DNA of 64,000 nt from Simplicispira metamorpha (GCF_004341365.1 NZ_SLXH01000003.1:1-64000), one strand, 5' to 3'; numbered from the stretch's first letter, positions 7,980-16,966 are shown. Translations and numbers: made by a program. Notes: generated by a model not told the origin, from the sequence alone.

Positions 7980-9932
7980 TTAGCCCTTTTTGACTTCCTT
8001 GACTTCAGCATCTACCACGTTGTCGTCGTCGGCCTTGCTGGCGCCGGAGGAGGCGTGGCCACCAGCTTGCGCATCTGAGGCGCTGGCACCAGCGGCAGCT
8101 TGTGCTGCCTGGCTGTCAGCGTACATCTTCTCGCCCAGCTTCTGGCTGGCGGCCATCAGGGCCGTGGTCTTTTCCTCAATGGCAGCCTTGTCGTCGCCCT
8201 TGAGGGCTTCTTCCAGGGCTTTTACCGCCGCTTCAATGGCCGATTTTTCACCGGCATCGAGCTTGTCGCCATGCTCGGTCAGGCTCTTGTGGACGCTGTG
8301 AACGGCCGCTTCGCCCTGGTTGCGCGCTTGCACCAGCTCGAGCTTTTTCTTGTCGTCGGCAGCGTTCAGTTCCGCATCCTTGACCATTTGCTGGATTTCT
8401 TCTTCCGAAATACCCGAGTTGGCCTTGATGGTGATCTTGTTCTCTTTGCCTGTGGCCTTGTCCTTGGCGCCCACGTGCAGGATACCGTTGGCGTCGATGT
8501 CGAAAGAGACTTCAATTTGCGGTGTGCCACGTGCTGCGGGCGGGATACCTTCGAGGTTGAACTCGCCCAGCAGCTTGTTGCCTGCCGCGATTTCACGCTC
8601 GCCCTGGAACACCTTGATAGTCACGGCAGGCTGGTTGTCGTCAGCGGTGGAGAAGGTCTGCGCGAACTTCGTCGGGATCGTGGTGTTCTTGGTGATCATC
8701 TTGGTCATCACGCCGCCCAGCGTCTCGATGCCCAGGGACAGTGGCGTCACGTCCAGCAGCAGCACGTCCTTGCGGTCGCCCGACAGCACCTGGCCCTGGA
8801 TGGCAGCGCCCACGGCCACGGCCTCGTCGGGGTTCACGTCTTTGCGGGGTTCGCGGCCAAAGAACTCTTTGACTTTTTCCTGCACCTTGGGCATGCGGCT
8901 CATGCCACCGACCAAGATCACATCGTTGATGTCCGAGACACTGATGCCCGCATCCTTGATGGCCATGCGGCAAGGGGCCATGGTGCGCTCGATCAGTTCA
9001 TCGACCAGGCTTTCGAGCTTGGCGCGCGTGAGCTTGATGTTCAGGTGCTTGGGGCCCGAGGCATCAGCGGTGACGTAGGGCAGGTTGATGTCGGTGGAGG
9101 CCGAGTTGGACAGCTCGATCTTGGCCTTTTCCGCGGCTTCTTTCAGGCGTTGCAGGGCCAGCACGTCCTTGGACAGGTCAACGCCCTGGTCTTTCTTGAA
9201 CTCGGCAATGATGAAGTCGATCACGCGCTGGTCGAAGTCTTCGCCGCCCAGGAAGGTATCGCCGTTGGTGGACAGCACTTCAAACTGCTTTTCGCCATCG
9301 ACGTCGGCAATTTCAATGATGGACACGTCGAACGTGCCACCGCCCAGGTCGTAGACGGCAATCTTGCGGTCGCCCTTTTCGGCCTTGTCCAGGCCAAAGG
9401 CCAGTGCAGCGGCGGTGGGCTCGTTGATGATGCGCTTGACATCCAGGCCAGCGATGCGGCCAGCGTCCTTGGTGGCTTGGCGCTGAGCATCGTTGAAGTA
9501 GGCGGGCACGGTGATGACGGCCTCGGTGACGGGTTCGCCCAGGTAGTCCTCGGCAGTCTTCTTCATCTTGCGCAGCACTTCGGCGCTGATTTGGGGCGGT
9601 GCCAGCTTTTGGCCGCGCACTTCAATCCAGGCGTCGCCGTTGTCGGCAGCCACGATGGAGTAGGGCATCAGGTCGATGTCCTTTTGCACTTCTTTTTCAG
9701 TGAACTTGCGGCCAATCAGGCGCTTGGCAGCGTAGATGGTGTTTTTGGGGTTGGTGACGGCCTGGCGCTTGGCCGAGGCGCCGACCAGAATCTCGCCATC
9801 TTCCTGGTAAGCAATGATGGAGGGCGTGGTGCGGGCGCCTTCGCTGTTTTCGATCACGCGCGTGGTGTTGCCCTCCATGATGGCCACGCAGCTGTTGGTC
9901 GTGCCCAAGTCAATACCGATGATTTTTCCCAT
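7980..9932 (-). CDS. dnaK: Chaperone protein DnaK (Hsp70)
   Basis: DnaK is the ATP-dependent Hsp70 chaperone of the cytoplasm. The 650-residue product carries the phosphate-1 motif [12 protein letters not shown] (residues 5-16), the second phosphate motif [12 protein letters not shown] (about 195-206), the adenosine motif [11 protein letters not shown] (about 340), the inter-domain linker [17 protein letters not shown] (about 390) and the lid, ending in an acidic tail ([16 protein letters not shown]). It is preceded by grpE (83-base gap) and followed by dnaJ, the usual heat-shock operon order. Confidence 0.99.
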   Translation of the reverse strand: MGKIIGIDLGTTNSCVAIMEGNTTRVIENSEGARTTPSIIAYQEDGEILVGASAKRQAVTNPKNTIYAAKRLIGRKFTEKEVQKDIDLMPYSIVAADNGDAWIEVRGQKLAPPQISAEVLRKMKKTAEDYLGEPVTEAVITVPAYFNDAQRQATKDAGRIAGLDVKRIINEPTAAALAFGLDKAEKGDRKIAVYDLGGGTFDVSIIEIADVDGEKQFEVLSTNGDTFLGGEDFDQRVIDFIIAEFKKDQGVDLSKDVLALQRLKEAAEKAKIELSNSASTDINLPYVTADASGPKHLNIKLTRAKLESLVDELIERTMAPCRMAIKDAGISVSDINDVILVGGMSRMPKVQEKVKEFFGREPRKDVNPDEAVAVGAAIQGQVLSGDRKDVLLLDVTPLSLGIETLGGVMTKMITKNTTIPTKFAQTFSTADDNQPAVTIKVFQGEREIAAGNKLLGEFNLEGIPPAARGTPQIEVSFDIDANGILHVGAKDKATGKENKITIKANSGISEEEIQQMVKDAELNAADDKKKLELVQARNQGEAAVHSVHKSLTEHGDKLDAGEKSAIEAAVKALEEALKGDDKAAIEEKTTALMAASQKLGEKMYADSQAAQAAAGASASDAQAGGHASSGASKADDDNVVDAEVKEVKKG

Positions 9933-10015
9933 ATTTTTCTCCGCGATGCTTGTATGAATGGATGGTTTCTAACGTGTGGCTGACCTGGCCAGGTTCAAGC
10001 CACTGGGAGCGTTTT

Positions 10016-10564
10016 TTATTTTGGCGCGGTGACCGTGACCAGCGCGGGGCGCAGGATGCGGTCTGCGATGACATAGCCTTTTTGCAACACGCTGACCACG
10101 GTGTTGGCCTCTTGTGCTGCCGGCACCACGCTGATGGCCTGGTGGAAGTTGGGATCGAACTTCTCGCCCGCAGCCGGGTTGATGGCCACTACCTTGTTGC
10201 GCTCCAGGGCCGAGTGCAGCTGACGCAAGGTGGCGTCCGTGCCTTCGCGCAGCTGTTGGGCGGTGGCATTGGGCAGGGCCAGGGCCGCATCCAAGCTGTC
10301 TGCTACGGGCAACAGGTTTTCGGCAAACCCCTCAATGCCGAATTTTCGGGCTTTGGAGACTTCGTCTTCAGCACGGCGGCGGGCGTTTTCTGCTTCGGCT
10401 TTGGCGCGCAGGAACTGGTCGGCCAGATCGGCGCTTTTGGCCTTGAGTTCAGCCAGTTCGGATTGCAGGCGCGCAATTTCGTCCGACGTGCGGGCGGCCA
10501 TGGCGGCTTCCATTTCTTCAGGGGCTGCCTGGGCGGCGGGAGCGGAAGAGGTGTTTTCAGACAT
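10016..10564 (-). CDS. grpE: Nucleotide exchange factor GrpE
   Basis: GrpE releases ADP from DnaK and so sets the chaperone cycle speed. The 182-residue protein has an acidic, Ala-rich N-terminus, a long coiled coil ([18 protein letters not shown] ... [11 protein letters not shown], about residues 28-75) and the beta domain with [16 protein letters not shown] and [12 protein letters not shown] at the end. The start MSENTSSAP at 10564 is chosen because the reading frame upstream has no family similarity and crosses the heat-shock promoter. It is first in the grpE-dnaK-dnaJ operon, divergent from rpsF. Confidence 0.97.
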   Translation of the reverse strand: MSENTSSAPAAQAAPEEMEAAMAARTSDEIARLQSELAELKAKSADLADQFLRAKAEAENARRRAEDEVSKARKFGIEGFAENLLPVADSLDAALALPNATAQQLREGTDATLRQLHSALERNKVVAINPAAGEKFDPNFHQAISVVPAAQEANTVVSVLQKGYVIADRILRPALVTVTAPK

Positions 10565-10609
10565 GTCGAAGATTCTGTGGTGGAGGCAAAGAAACAATGT
10601 GCATGGCAC

Positions 10610-10637
10610 ATCTGGGGCTGTCGCCGTGGATTTCAAG
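10610..10637 (-). promoter_or_regulatory. Sigma-32 (RpoH) heat-shock promoter of grpE-dnaK-dnaJ
   Basis: On the minus strand CTTGAAA (10631-10637) is followed after 13 bases by CCCCAGAT (10610-10617), nearly the sigma-32 consensus CTTGAAA-N13/14-CCCCATNT. It lies about 45 bases before the grpE start. Confidence 0.85.
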
Positions 10638-10698
10638 CAGAGGGTGGTCTGCGGTGGCCGCCACTGGCCCGCAGTGGCTGTGCCATAGGCCGTGTAAG

Positions 10699-10728
10699 TG
10701 TACAGGTGCTTGCCGCCTAGACTATAAT
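10699..10728 (+). promoter_or_regulatory. Probable sigma-70 promoter of the rpsF operon
   Basis: A perfect -10 TATAAT (10723-10728) sits 18 bases after TGTACA (10699-10704), which is a fair -35 match. The start of rpsF is 68 bases downstream. Confidence 0.6.
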
Positions 10729-10744
10729 CATCGGCTTTGCCTTG

Positions 10745-10771
10745 CCACACCGCTACAGACGCAGTGGGTGG
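10745..10771 (+). promoter_or_regulatory. Hairpin in the rpsF leader, candidate S6:S18 autoregulatory element
   Basis: CCAC and CCGCT (10745-10754, one bulged A) pair with AGTGG and GTGG (10763-10771). Leaders of rpsF operons often bind the S6:S18 complex through a CCG-bearing hairpin. The position and the CCG fit, but the exact conserved motif cannot be confirmed by eye. Confidence 0.35.
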
Positions 10772-10795
10772 CTCCCTAAACCAGAAGGAGTATGC

Positions 10796-11173
10796 ATGCG
10801 TCATTACGAAATCATTTTGTTGATCCATCCGGATCAAAGCGAGCAGGTTCCTGCCATGCTCGAGCGCTACAAGGGCATGATCGTCGCCGGTGGTGGCCAA
10901 GTCCACCGCGTGGAAGACTGGGGCCGCCGTCAACTGGCGTACCTGATCAACAAGCTGGCCAAGGCCCACTACCTGTGCGTGAACATCGAAGCCGACCAGG
11001 CTGTGATGGCTGAACTGGAGCACGCCTTCAAGTTCAACGACGCCGTGCTGCGCCACCTCACCGTGCAAAAGAAGAAGGCTGAGACCGGCCCCTCTTCCAT
11101 GATGAAGACCGTCGAGCGCGAAGAAGCCCGCAAGGCCAGCCAAGCGGAATACGCCGCTTCCGGCGAACGCTGA
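10796..11173 (+). CDS. rpsF: 30S ribosomal protein S6
   Basis: S6 binds with S18 to the platform of the small ribosomal subunit. The 125-residue product opens [19 protein letters not shown] and has the family's central [18 protein letters not shown] segment (about residues 38-55), then a charged C-terminal tail. The ATG at 10796 follows a strong Shine-Dalgarno AGAAGGAG (10783-10790); the longer frame begins before it and lacks homology. It is the first gene of rpsF-priB-rpsR-rplI. Confidence 0.98.
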   Translation: MRHYEIILLIHPDQSEQVPAMLERYKGMIVAGGGQVHRVEDWGRRQLAYLINKLAKAHYLCVNIEADQAVMAELEHAFKFNDAVLRHLTVQKKKAETGPSSMMKTVEREEARKASQAEYAASGER

Positions 11174-11193
11174 GCACCAGGCTTGCCAAGGGA

Positions 11194-11484
11194 GTGGAGA
11201 ACCACGTTGTCCTGACTGCCTGCATCGCTGAGGCCCAAGCCTTGCGATTCACGCCCGCCGGATTGCCCGCCATTGAACTGCGCCTGGAGCACAGCTCTTC
11301 GCAGCAAGAAGCCGGGCAGCAGCGCGAAGTCAAGGCCGCCGTGAAAGCAGTGGCTTTTGGTGCGATGGCCGAGCGATTGGCCAAGCAGCCCATGGGTAGC
11401 CTCTGGCGCTTCACAGGCTTTCTGGCCACTCCCCGCAACGGCAAGCATGCCGTGTTCCACGTTCAGGATATTCAACAAGATTAA
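11194..11484 (+). CDS. priB: Primosomal replication protein N (PriB)
   Basis: PriB is a single-domain OB-fold protein that binds single-stranded DNA and helps PriA reload the replisome at stalled forks. The 96-residue product starts at a GTG (11194) in [19 protein letters not shown] and shows the SSB-like pattern [25 protein letters not shown] and [20 protein letters not shown]. It sits 20 bases after rpsF and 17 bases before rpsR, the standard place for priB in betaproteobacteria. The GTG start is weak, in keeping with lower expression than its ribosomal neighbours. Confidence 0.95.
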   Translation: MENHVVLTACIAEAQALRFTPAGLPAIELRLEHSSSQQEAGQQREVKAAVKAVAFGAMAERLAKQPMGSLWRFTGFLATPRNGKHAVFHVQDIQQD

Positions 11485-11501
11485 TTTTCAAGAGGTCCGC
11501 A

Positions 11502-11783
11502 ATGGCCACGTTCAAGAAATTCAACAAAGACAAGCGCCCCAAGCGCAATACCCAATCGCTGCTGTTCAAGCGCAAGCGCTTCTGCCGCTTCACCGTCACT
11601 GGCGTCGAAGAAATCGACTACAAAGACGTGGACACCCTGCGCGATTTCATCGCTGAAAACGGCAAGATCATCCCCGCACGCCTGACCGGCACGCGCGCCA
11701 TCTTCCAGCGCCAGCTCAATACCGCCATCAAGCGTGCCCGCTTCCTGGCCCTGGTGCCTTACAGCGACCAGCACAAGATCTAA
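11502..11783 (+). CDS. rpsR: 30S ribosomal protein S18
   Basis: S18 partners S6 on the platform of the small ribosomal subunit. The 93-residue product is typical of betaproteobacteria: a basic N-terminus ([15 protein letters not shown]), the core [19 protein letters not shown] and the RNA-binding segment [20 protein letters not shown] Shine-Dalgarno (AAGAGG) precedes the ATG. It is third in the rpsF operon, 12 bases before rplI. Confidence 0.98.
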   Translation: MATFKKFNKDKRPKRNTQSLLFKRKRFCRFTVTGVEEIDYKDVDTLRDFIAENGKIIPARLTGTRAIFQRQLNTAIKRARFLALVPYSDQHKI

Positions 11784-11795
11784 GGAGCACAACCC

Positions 11796-12248
11796 ATGCA
11801 AATCATCCTGCTCGACAAGGTTGTGAACCTCGGTAACCTCGGCGACCTGGTCAAGGTCAAAGACGGCTACGCCCGCAACTTCCTGATCCCCACGGGCCGC
11901 GCCCGCCGTGCCACGGCAGCTGCCAAGGCCGAGTTCGAAGCCAAGCGCGCCGAACTGGAAAAAGCCGCTGCTGAGAAGCTGGCCCAGTGCCAAGCCGAAG
12001 GCGAAAAGATCGCCGGCAAGGTGTTCAAGCTGACGCAAAAGGCTGGTGTGGATGGCCGTCTGTTCGGTTCGGTCACCAACAGCGACATCGCTGAAGAGAT
12101 GAACAAGCAAGGCTACAAGGTTGCCAAATCGCAAATCCGTCTGCCCAATGGCCACATCAAGACCATTGGCGACAACACGGTCAGCGTGGCACTGCACACC
12201 GACGTGGTCGTGGAATTCACCGTTTCGGTGTACGGCGAAACCGCCTGA
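11796..12248 (+). CDS. rplI: 50S ribosomal protein L9
   Basis: L9 is a two-domain 50S protein bound near L1 that restrains ribosome slippage. The 150-residue product has the N-terminal domain ([20 protein letters not shown], with [13 protein letters not shown] at about 28-40), the long connecting helix rich in Ala, Glu and Lys (about 42-75) and the C-terminal domain ([15 protein letters not shown]). It ends the rpsF-priB-rpsR-rplI operon and is followed by a strong terminator. Confidence 0.98.
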   Translation: MQIILLDKVVNLGNLGDLVKVKDGYARNFLIPTGRARRATAAAKAEFEAKRAELEKAAAEKLAQCQAEGEKIAGKVFKLTQKAGVDGRLFGSVTNSDIAEEMNKQGYKVAKSQIRLPNGHIKTIGDNTVSVALHTDVVVEFTVSVYGETA

Positions 12249-12270
12249 TCGCGCCCTGCGCCACCCAGCA

Positions 12271-12297
12271 ACCGCCTTCGGGCGGTTTTTTGTTTTT
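12271..12297 (+). terminator. Rho-independent terminator after rplI
   Basis: The stem ACCGCC / GGCGGT with loop TTCG is followed by TTTTTTGTTTTT, closing the ribosomal operon before dnaB. Confidence 0.88.
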
Positions 12298-12388
12298 GCC
12301 ACTGCATTTCCACCGCTTGTCCGCAGGGTTGTCCGATGACAGGCGGGCGGCGCAGGACTAGCATCCCCGGCCAGCCTCAAGGAACCCC

Positions 12389-14854
12389 ATGTCTGATGCT
12401 TTCATGCCCCCCGAGGGCGACTTTGCCCCGCCCTATGACCGCGAAATCTCGCAGCTGCGCGTGCCGCCGCATTCCATCGAGGCCGAGTCGAGCGTGCTCG
12501 GTGGCCTGCTGCTGGACAACAACGCCTGGGACCGCGTAGGCGATTTGCTGGTCGAGGACAACTTTTACCGCCACGAGCACCAGCTGATTTTTGCGGCCAT
12601 TGCCAAGCTGATCAACGCCAGCAAGCCCGCCGACGTGATCACCGTGTACGAGCAGCTGCAAAGCCTGGGCAAGGCCGAGGAAATAGGTGGCCTGGCCTAC
12701 CTGAACTCGCTGGCGCAGTACGTGCCCAGCGCTAGCAACATCCGCCGCTATGCCGAAATCGTGCGCGAGCGCTCCATCCTGCGCAAACTGGTGACGGCCA
12801 GCGACGAGATCGCCACCAACGCCTTCAACCCGCAGGGGCGGCCAGTGGACAAGATACTGGACGAGGCCGAGCAAAAAATCTTCAACATCGGCGAGGAAGG
12901 CTCGCGCATGAAGCAGGGCTTTCAGGCCATGGACACCCTGGTGGTCGATCTGCTGGACCGCGTGCAGGAGATGGCCGACAACCCCAACGACATCACCGGC
13001 GTGCCCACCGGTTTCATCGACCTCGATCGCATGACCTCGGGCCTGCAAGCGGGCGATATGGTGGTGCTGGCGGCGCGCCCGTCCATGGGCAAGGCGCAAC
13101 CGCTGGATGCGCAGGTACGCACCCGGGGTGGCTGGAAGCGCATGGGCGATCTGGAGGTGGGCGATGCCCTGGCCTCGGTGGACGGAAGCCCGTCCATCGT
13201 CACTGGCATCTTTCCGCAAGGGGTACGGCAGGTGTTTCGGGTGCGGTTTTCTGATGGCCGATCCGCTGAATGTTGCGCCGAGCATTTGTGGCGTGTGCTG
13301 TGCCGCCACTGGCCGCAGCCGCGCGTGCTCAGCACTGCGCAGTTGATGGCGCTGCTGGAGCGCAAACGCTACCAAAACCGCCTCTGGATAGAGTCGGCTT
13401 CGGGCGATTTTGGCCACCATGACCCCTTGCCCATCGACCCCTGGGTGCTGGGCAGTCTGCTGGGCGATGGCGGCCTGAGCGGCACTGGCACGGTGAAGTT
13501 TTCCACTGCCTCTGCCGAAATGCTGCAGCGCCTGCAAGAGCGTCTGGATGACGATCTGGAGGTGGTACATGACCAAGCCTACGACTACCGCGTGGTGCGC
13601 CGCGACCGCGCGCGTGTGAAAGGTTGGGTGGGCATGCAGCCCAACCCGCTGCGCGTGGCGCTGGAGGGCCTGCGCCTGTCGGGCCTGACCAGCGACCAGA
13701 AGTTCGTCCCACCGCTGTACCTGGAGGCCCACCGCGCAGCGCGCCTGGACTTGCTGCGCGGGCTGCTCGATACCGATGGCTGGGTGGAGCGCTGGGGCAG
13801 CGTGCGCTTTTGCACCACCAGCGCCCAGCTGGCGCAGGGTGTGGCCGCGCTGGCGCGCTCGCTGGGGGCGTGGTGCTCCATCGCGCAGAAGCAGCCGCAC
13901 TACACCAACGTGGCCGGGCAGCGGGTGCCGGGCTTGCCGGCCTATGTTTGCAACATTGCCCACCCAGAGCCGCAGTCGCTGTTTTTGCTGTCCGACAAGC
14001 AAGCGCGCGCGCCCCAGCAGTGGACGCGCCAGCGGCGCCTGACCATCAGCGCCATTGAGCCGGTGCGCCAGGCGCCCTGCCAGTGCATTGCCGTCAGCCA
14101 TCCGCAGCGCCTGTACATCACCAACGACGATGTGGTGACGCACAACACCGCCTTCGCGGTGAACATTGCCGAGCATGTGGCGCTCAATGAGGGCCTGCCA
14201 GTGGCCATTTTCTCGATGGAAATGGGGGCGGCGCAGTTGGCGGTGCGCGTGGTGGGTTCGATTGGCCGCATCGACCAGGGGCATTTGCGCACCGGCAAGC
14301 TGACCGATGACGAGTGGCCGCGCCTGACCGAGGCCATCGAAAAACTGCGCACCGTCTCGCTGCACATCGATGAAACCCCCGGTCTGACGCCCAGTGAGCT
14401 GCGCGCCAATGCCCGGCGCCTGGCGCGCCAGTGCGGCAAGCTGGGCCTGATTGTGGTGGACTACCTGCAGCTGATGAGCGGTTCGGCGGGCTCGCAAGGG
14501 GAAAACCGTGCCACCGAACTGGGCGAAATCTCGCGCGGTCTGAAGATGCTGGCCAAAGAGCTGCAATGCCCGGTGATTGCGCTGTCGCAGCTCAACCGCA
14601 GCGTGGAGCAGCGCACCGACAAGCGCCCGATGATGTCGGATTTGCGCGAATCGGGTGCGATTGAGCAGGATGCCGACATCATCATGTTCATCTACCGCGA
14701 CGATTACTACAACAAAGACAGCAAGGAGCCCAATGTGGCCGAGGTCATCATTGGCAAGCAGCGCAATGGCCCCACCGGCACCGTCAAGCTGTTCTTCCAG
14801 AAGTCGCAGACGCGCTTTGAAAGCCTGGCCATGGGGTCGAGCGACGATTTTTAA
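12389..14854 (+). CDS. dnaB: Replicative DNA helicase DnaB, interrupted by an in-frame intein
   Basis: DnaB is the hexameric 5'-3' replication fork helicase. The frame codes for 821 residues, about 350 more than the family. Removing residues 236-586 (the intein) leaves 470 residues with the N-terminal DnaB domain (PPHSIEAESSVLGGLLLD, about 29-130), the linker region and the RecA-like ATPase domain. Walker A RPSMGK-T is split by the intein exactly between Lys and Thr and is restored by splicing. Walker B LIVVDYLQLMSG and the DLRESGAIEQDADIIMFIYR region follow in the C-terminal part. The helicase can only bind ATP after splicing. The start follows CAAGGA and fits homologues. The gene lies downstream of rplI, as in related species. 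Confidence 0.97.
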   Translation: MSDAFMPPEGDFAPPYDREISQLRVPPHSIEAESSVLGGLLLDNNAWDRVGDLLVEDNFYRHEHQLIFAAIAKLINASKPADVITVYEQLQSLGKAEEIGGLAYLNSLAQYVPSASNIRRYAEIVRERSILRKLVTASDEIATNAFNPQGRPVDKILDEAEQKIFNIGEEGSRMKQGFQAMDTLVVDLLDRVQEMADNPNDITGVPTGFIDLDRMTSGLQAGDMVVLAARPSMGKAQPLDAQVRTRGGWKRMGDLEVGDALASVDGSPSIVTGIFPQGVRQVFRVRFSDGRSAECCAEHLWRVLCRHWPQPRVLSTAQLMALLERKRYQNRLWIESASGDFGHHDPLPIDPWVLGSLLGDGGLSGTGTVKFSTASAEMLQRLQERLDDDLEVVHDQAYDYRVVRRDRARVKGWVGMQPNPLRVALEGLRLSGLTSDQKFVPPLYLEAHRAARLDLLRGLLDTDGWVERWGSVRFCTTSAQLAQGVAALARSLGAWCSIAQKQPHYTNVAGQRVPGLPAYVCNIAHPEPQSLFLLSDKQARAPQQWTRQRRLTISAIEPVRQAPCQCIAVSHPQRLYITNDDVVTHNTAFAVNIAEHVALNEGLPVAIFSMEMGAAQLAVRVVGSIGRIDQGHLRTGKLTDDEWPRLTEAIEKLRTVSLHIDETPGLTPSELRANARRLARQCGKLGLIVVDYLQLMSGSAGSQGENRATELGEISRGLKMLAKELQCPVIALSQLNRSVEQRTDKRPMMSDLRESGAIEQDADIIMFIYRDDYYNKDSKEPNVAEVIIGKQRNGPTGTVKLFFQKSQTRFESLAMGSSDDF
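13094..14146 (+). mobile_element. Intein in DnaB Walker A motif, class 3 type with a LAGLIDADG homing endonuclease
   Basis: The 351-residue element starts with Ala (not Cys or Ser) and ends in THN before the extein Thr. A non-nucleophilic first residue together with Trp66 in block B (CAEHLW), Cys331 in block F (QCIAVSHPQ) and Thr349 in block G (VVTHN) forms the W-C-T triad that defines class 3 inteins, where the block F Cys starts splicing. Two dodecapeptide motifs of a LAGLIDADG endonuclease are present, LGSLLGDGG (about 119-127, Asp125) and LRGLLDTDG (221-229, Asp228), with catalytic Asp in both, so homing activity may be retained. The prototype class 3 intein is in the DnaB of a mycobacteriophage, so a phage origin is likely. 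Confidence 0.93.
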
Positions 14855-14857
14855 TCA

Positions 14858-14909
14858 AACAAGGCTCTGGCCCTTGCGTGGTGCGCGCTAACAGCTATGT
14901 TTTATATAG
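14858..14909. repeat. Degenerate dispersed palindrome downstream of dnaB
   Basis: It reads ATCAAACAAGGCTCTGGCCC then GTGCGCGCTAACAGCTATG, a worn copy of the GCGC..AGCTAT palindrome family, placed just after the dnaB stop. Confidence 0.5.
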
Positions 14910-14989
14910 CAATGAAGGCATGGCTTGCGGGCCAGACCATCGCCATCGGGTATGGCATGGCGTAGATGGCCAGAGTTAAGTTTGCTATA

Positions 14990-15040
14990 AAAAAAAGAGC
15001 TGCCAGCGCACGCTGTACGTGCCCTGGCAGCTCTTTTGGT
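14990..15040. terminator. Strong bidirectional hairpin terminator between dnaB and phoH, built from a repeat
   Basis: AAAAGAGCTGCCAG (14993-15006) and CTGGCAGCTCTTTT (15024-15037) form a perfect 14-bp stem, extended inside by GCACG/CGTGC. A-run and T-run flanks allow termination on both strands. The GAGCTGCCAGCGCAC arm matches the dispersed palindrome family. Confidence 0.82.
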
Positions 15041-15066
15041 TTCAAAGCCGCAATGCGGCAGCGCGC

Positions 15067-16899
15067 TTACAGCACCTCGCTGGCAAAGTCGGCCAGGCGC
15101 GAGCGTTCGCCGCGTGCCAGCGTGATGTGGCCGCTGTGTGGCCAGCCTTTGAAGCGGTCTACGGCAAAGGTCAGGCCCGAGGAGCCCTCGGTCAGGTAGG
15201 GCGTATCGATCTGCGCCAGGTTGCCCATGCAGATGATTTTGGTGCCCGGGCCGGCGCGGGTGATGAGCGTTTTCATCTGCTTGGGCGTGAGGTTTTGCGC
15301 CTCGTCGATGATGACGTACTTGTTCATGAAAGTGCGCCCGCGCATGAAGTTCATGCTCTTGATCTTGATGCGGCTGCGGATCAGCTCGTTGGTAGCCGCG
15401 CGCCCCCATTCGCCCGCGTTGCCGCCATCGCCCTTGGCCAGGAACTCCAGGTTGTCGTCCAGCGCGCCCATCCAGGGGCCCATTTTTTCTTCTTCGGTGC
15501 CGGGCAGAAAGCCGATGTCCTCGCCCACGCTCACGGTGGCGCGGGTCATGATGATTTCAGTGTAGCGGCGCTCGTCCAGCACCTGCGTCAGGCCCGCAGC
15601 CAGCGCCATCAGCGTCTTGCCGGTGCCTGCCGTGCCGGTCAGGGTGACGAAGTCGATGTCCGGGTCCATCAGCAGGTTGACGGCAAAGTTTTGCTCGCGG
15701 TTGCGGGTGGTCACGCCCCAGACGGCATTTTTGGCATGGCCGTAGTCTTTGAGGGTTTTCAGGACGGCGGTTTTGTCGCGGATTTCGCTCACGCGGGCGT
15801 ACAGGCTGGGCTCGCCGGGCGCTTCAAAATAGACAAACTGGTTGATCATCAGTTGCGCCACGATGGGGCCGCTGATGCGGTAGTAGGTGTGTGGGCCGCT
15901 TTGCCAGCTTTCTACCGCTTTGCCGTTGCGGCTCCAGAAGTCTGCGGGCAGGGCCAGCAGGCCCGAGTACAGCAGGTCGTCGTCTTCGAGGGCTTTGTCG
16001 TTCTGGTAGTCCTCGGCGGGCAGGCCCAGCGCGCGGGCCTTGACGCGCATATTGATGTCTTTGGACACCAGCACCACCTCGCGCGGCGCGTGCTGTTGGC
16101 GCAGGGCCTCAACCACGCCCAGGATCTGGTTGTCGGCCTTGCCCTGGGGCAGGCTGGTGGGCAGCTGGTAGTCCAGTGCCGCTGTTTGGAAGAACAGGCA
16201 GCCGCCCGCAGCGCGCTGACCGGTGGAATCCAGCTTGAGGCCCTTGCCGATGTCGGCGCCTTGTGTGGCGGCCAGCGCATCCAGCGAGCGGCTGACCTGG
16301 CGGCCATTGCGGGCCACTTCGGTCATGCCTTTTTTGTGCGCATCCAGCTCTTCGAGAACGATCATCGGCAGGTAGATGTCGTGTTCTTCAAAGCGGAACA
16401 GGCAGGTGGGGTCGTGCAGCAGCACGTTGGTGTCGAGCACGAACAGCTTTTTGGGGCCGGTGCCGCGGGGCTTGCGGCTGCGCGGTGCGGGTGCTGGCGT
16501 GGCGACTGCTGGGGTGGGCGTTGGGGTCGCGGCAGTGGGTGCGGCCAGCGGGGTGGCGACTTCGGTTGCTACCATCGGTGCGGCCGTGGCGCTGGTGCCG
16601 CGGCGGGGGCGCGTGCTGGTGGCGGCGGCTTGCGTTGCGGCGGTGCCGGTTGCGTTGGTGGTGCGGCGACCACGGCCTGATCGGGCTGAGGTGCTGCTGC
16701 GCACCGTGCTCTGGTCTGCACTGGCCGTGGGGCTGGCAACAGCGGCAGTTTCTGTGGATACAGCGGGTGTATCGACCGCCGCAGTAGCGGGGTGCTCAGT
16801 GGCTGCTGTGCGTGTGCTGGTGCGTTTGCGCGCGGGGGTGTTGTAGTCCTCGGGAGCCAGTAGGGCAGCGCGCCGGGTGGGGGCAGGGGGCAAGGGCAT
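15067..16899 (-). CDS. PIN domain-PhoH ATPase fusion
   Basis: The 610-residue product joins a PIN nuclease domain (LFVLDTNVLLHDPTCLFRFE, then LEELDAHKKG and GRQVSRSLDAL) to a C-terminal PhoH ATPase domain with Walker A GTAGTGKTLMALA and Walker B YVIIDEAQNLTPKQMK. PIN-PhoH (PhoH2-like) proteins couple ATP-driven RNA unwinding with RNA cleavage in studied actinobacterial members; the role in proteobacteria is unclear. An unusual N-terminal extension of about 150 residues is low-complexity Ala/Thr/Pro/Arg, probably disordered. The ATG at 16899 follows GAGG; only a TTG lies further out. The gene stands alone on the minus strand between terminators. Confidence 0.92.
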   Translation of the reverse strand: MPLPPAPTRRAALLAPEDYNTPARKRTSTRTAATEHPATAAVDTPAVSTETAAVASPTASADQSTVRSSTSARSGRGRRTTNATGTAATQAAATSTRPRRGTSATAAPMVATEVATPLAAPTAATPTPTPAVATPAPAPRSRKPRGTGPKKLFVLDTNVLLHDPTCLFRFEEHDIYLPMIVLEELDAHKKGMTEVARNGRQVSRSLDALAATQGADIGKGLKLDSTGQRAAGGCLFFQTAALDYQLPTSLPQGKADNQILGVVEALRQQHAPREVVLVSKDINMRVKARALGLPAEDYQNDKALEDDDLLYSGLLALPADFWSRNGKAVESWQSGPHTYYRISGPIVAQLMINQFVYFEAPGEPSLYARVSEIRDKTAVLKTLKDYGHAKNAVWGVTTRNREQNFAVNLLMDPDIDFVTLTGTAGTGKTLMALAAGLTQVLDERRYTEIIMTRATVSVGEDIGFLPGTEEEKMGPWMGALDDNLEFLAKGDGGNAGEWGRAATNELIRSRIKIKSMNFMRGRTFMNKYVIIDEAQNLTPKQMKTLITRAGPGTKIICMGNLAQIDTPYLTEGSSGLTFAVDRFKGWPHSGHITLARGERSRLADFASEVL

Positions 16900-16930
16900 G
16901 GTCAAAAGCCTCGGTATCAAGAGGTTCAAA

Positions 16931-16966
16931 AAGCAAAAAGCCGCCTGGATGCCCAGGCGGCTTGGT
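16931..16966 (-). terminator. Rho-independent terminator after the peroxiredoxin gene
   Basis: On the minus strand AAGCCGCCTGG pairs with CCAGGCGGCTT around a 3- to 4-base loop, followed by a T-rich tail (TTTTTGCTTTTT). Confidence 0.8.

Noticed and set aside
8100-9983. A 627-codon open frame opposite dnaK
   Set aside because: Shadow frame over a complete dnaK, with no domain pattern.
12377-14566. A 729-codon open frame opposite dnaB and its intein
   Set aside because: It runs across both extein and intein with no family features; the plus-strand gene explains the DNA fully.
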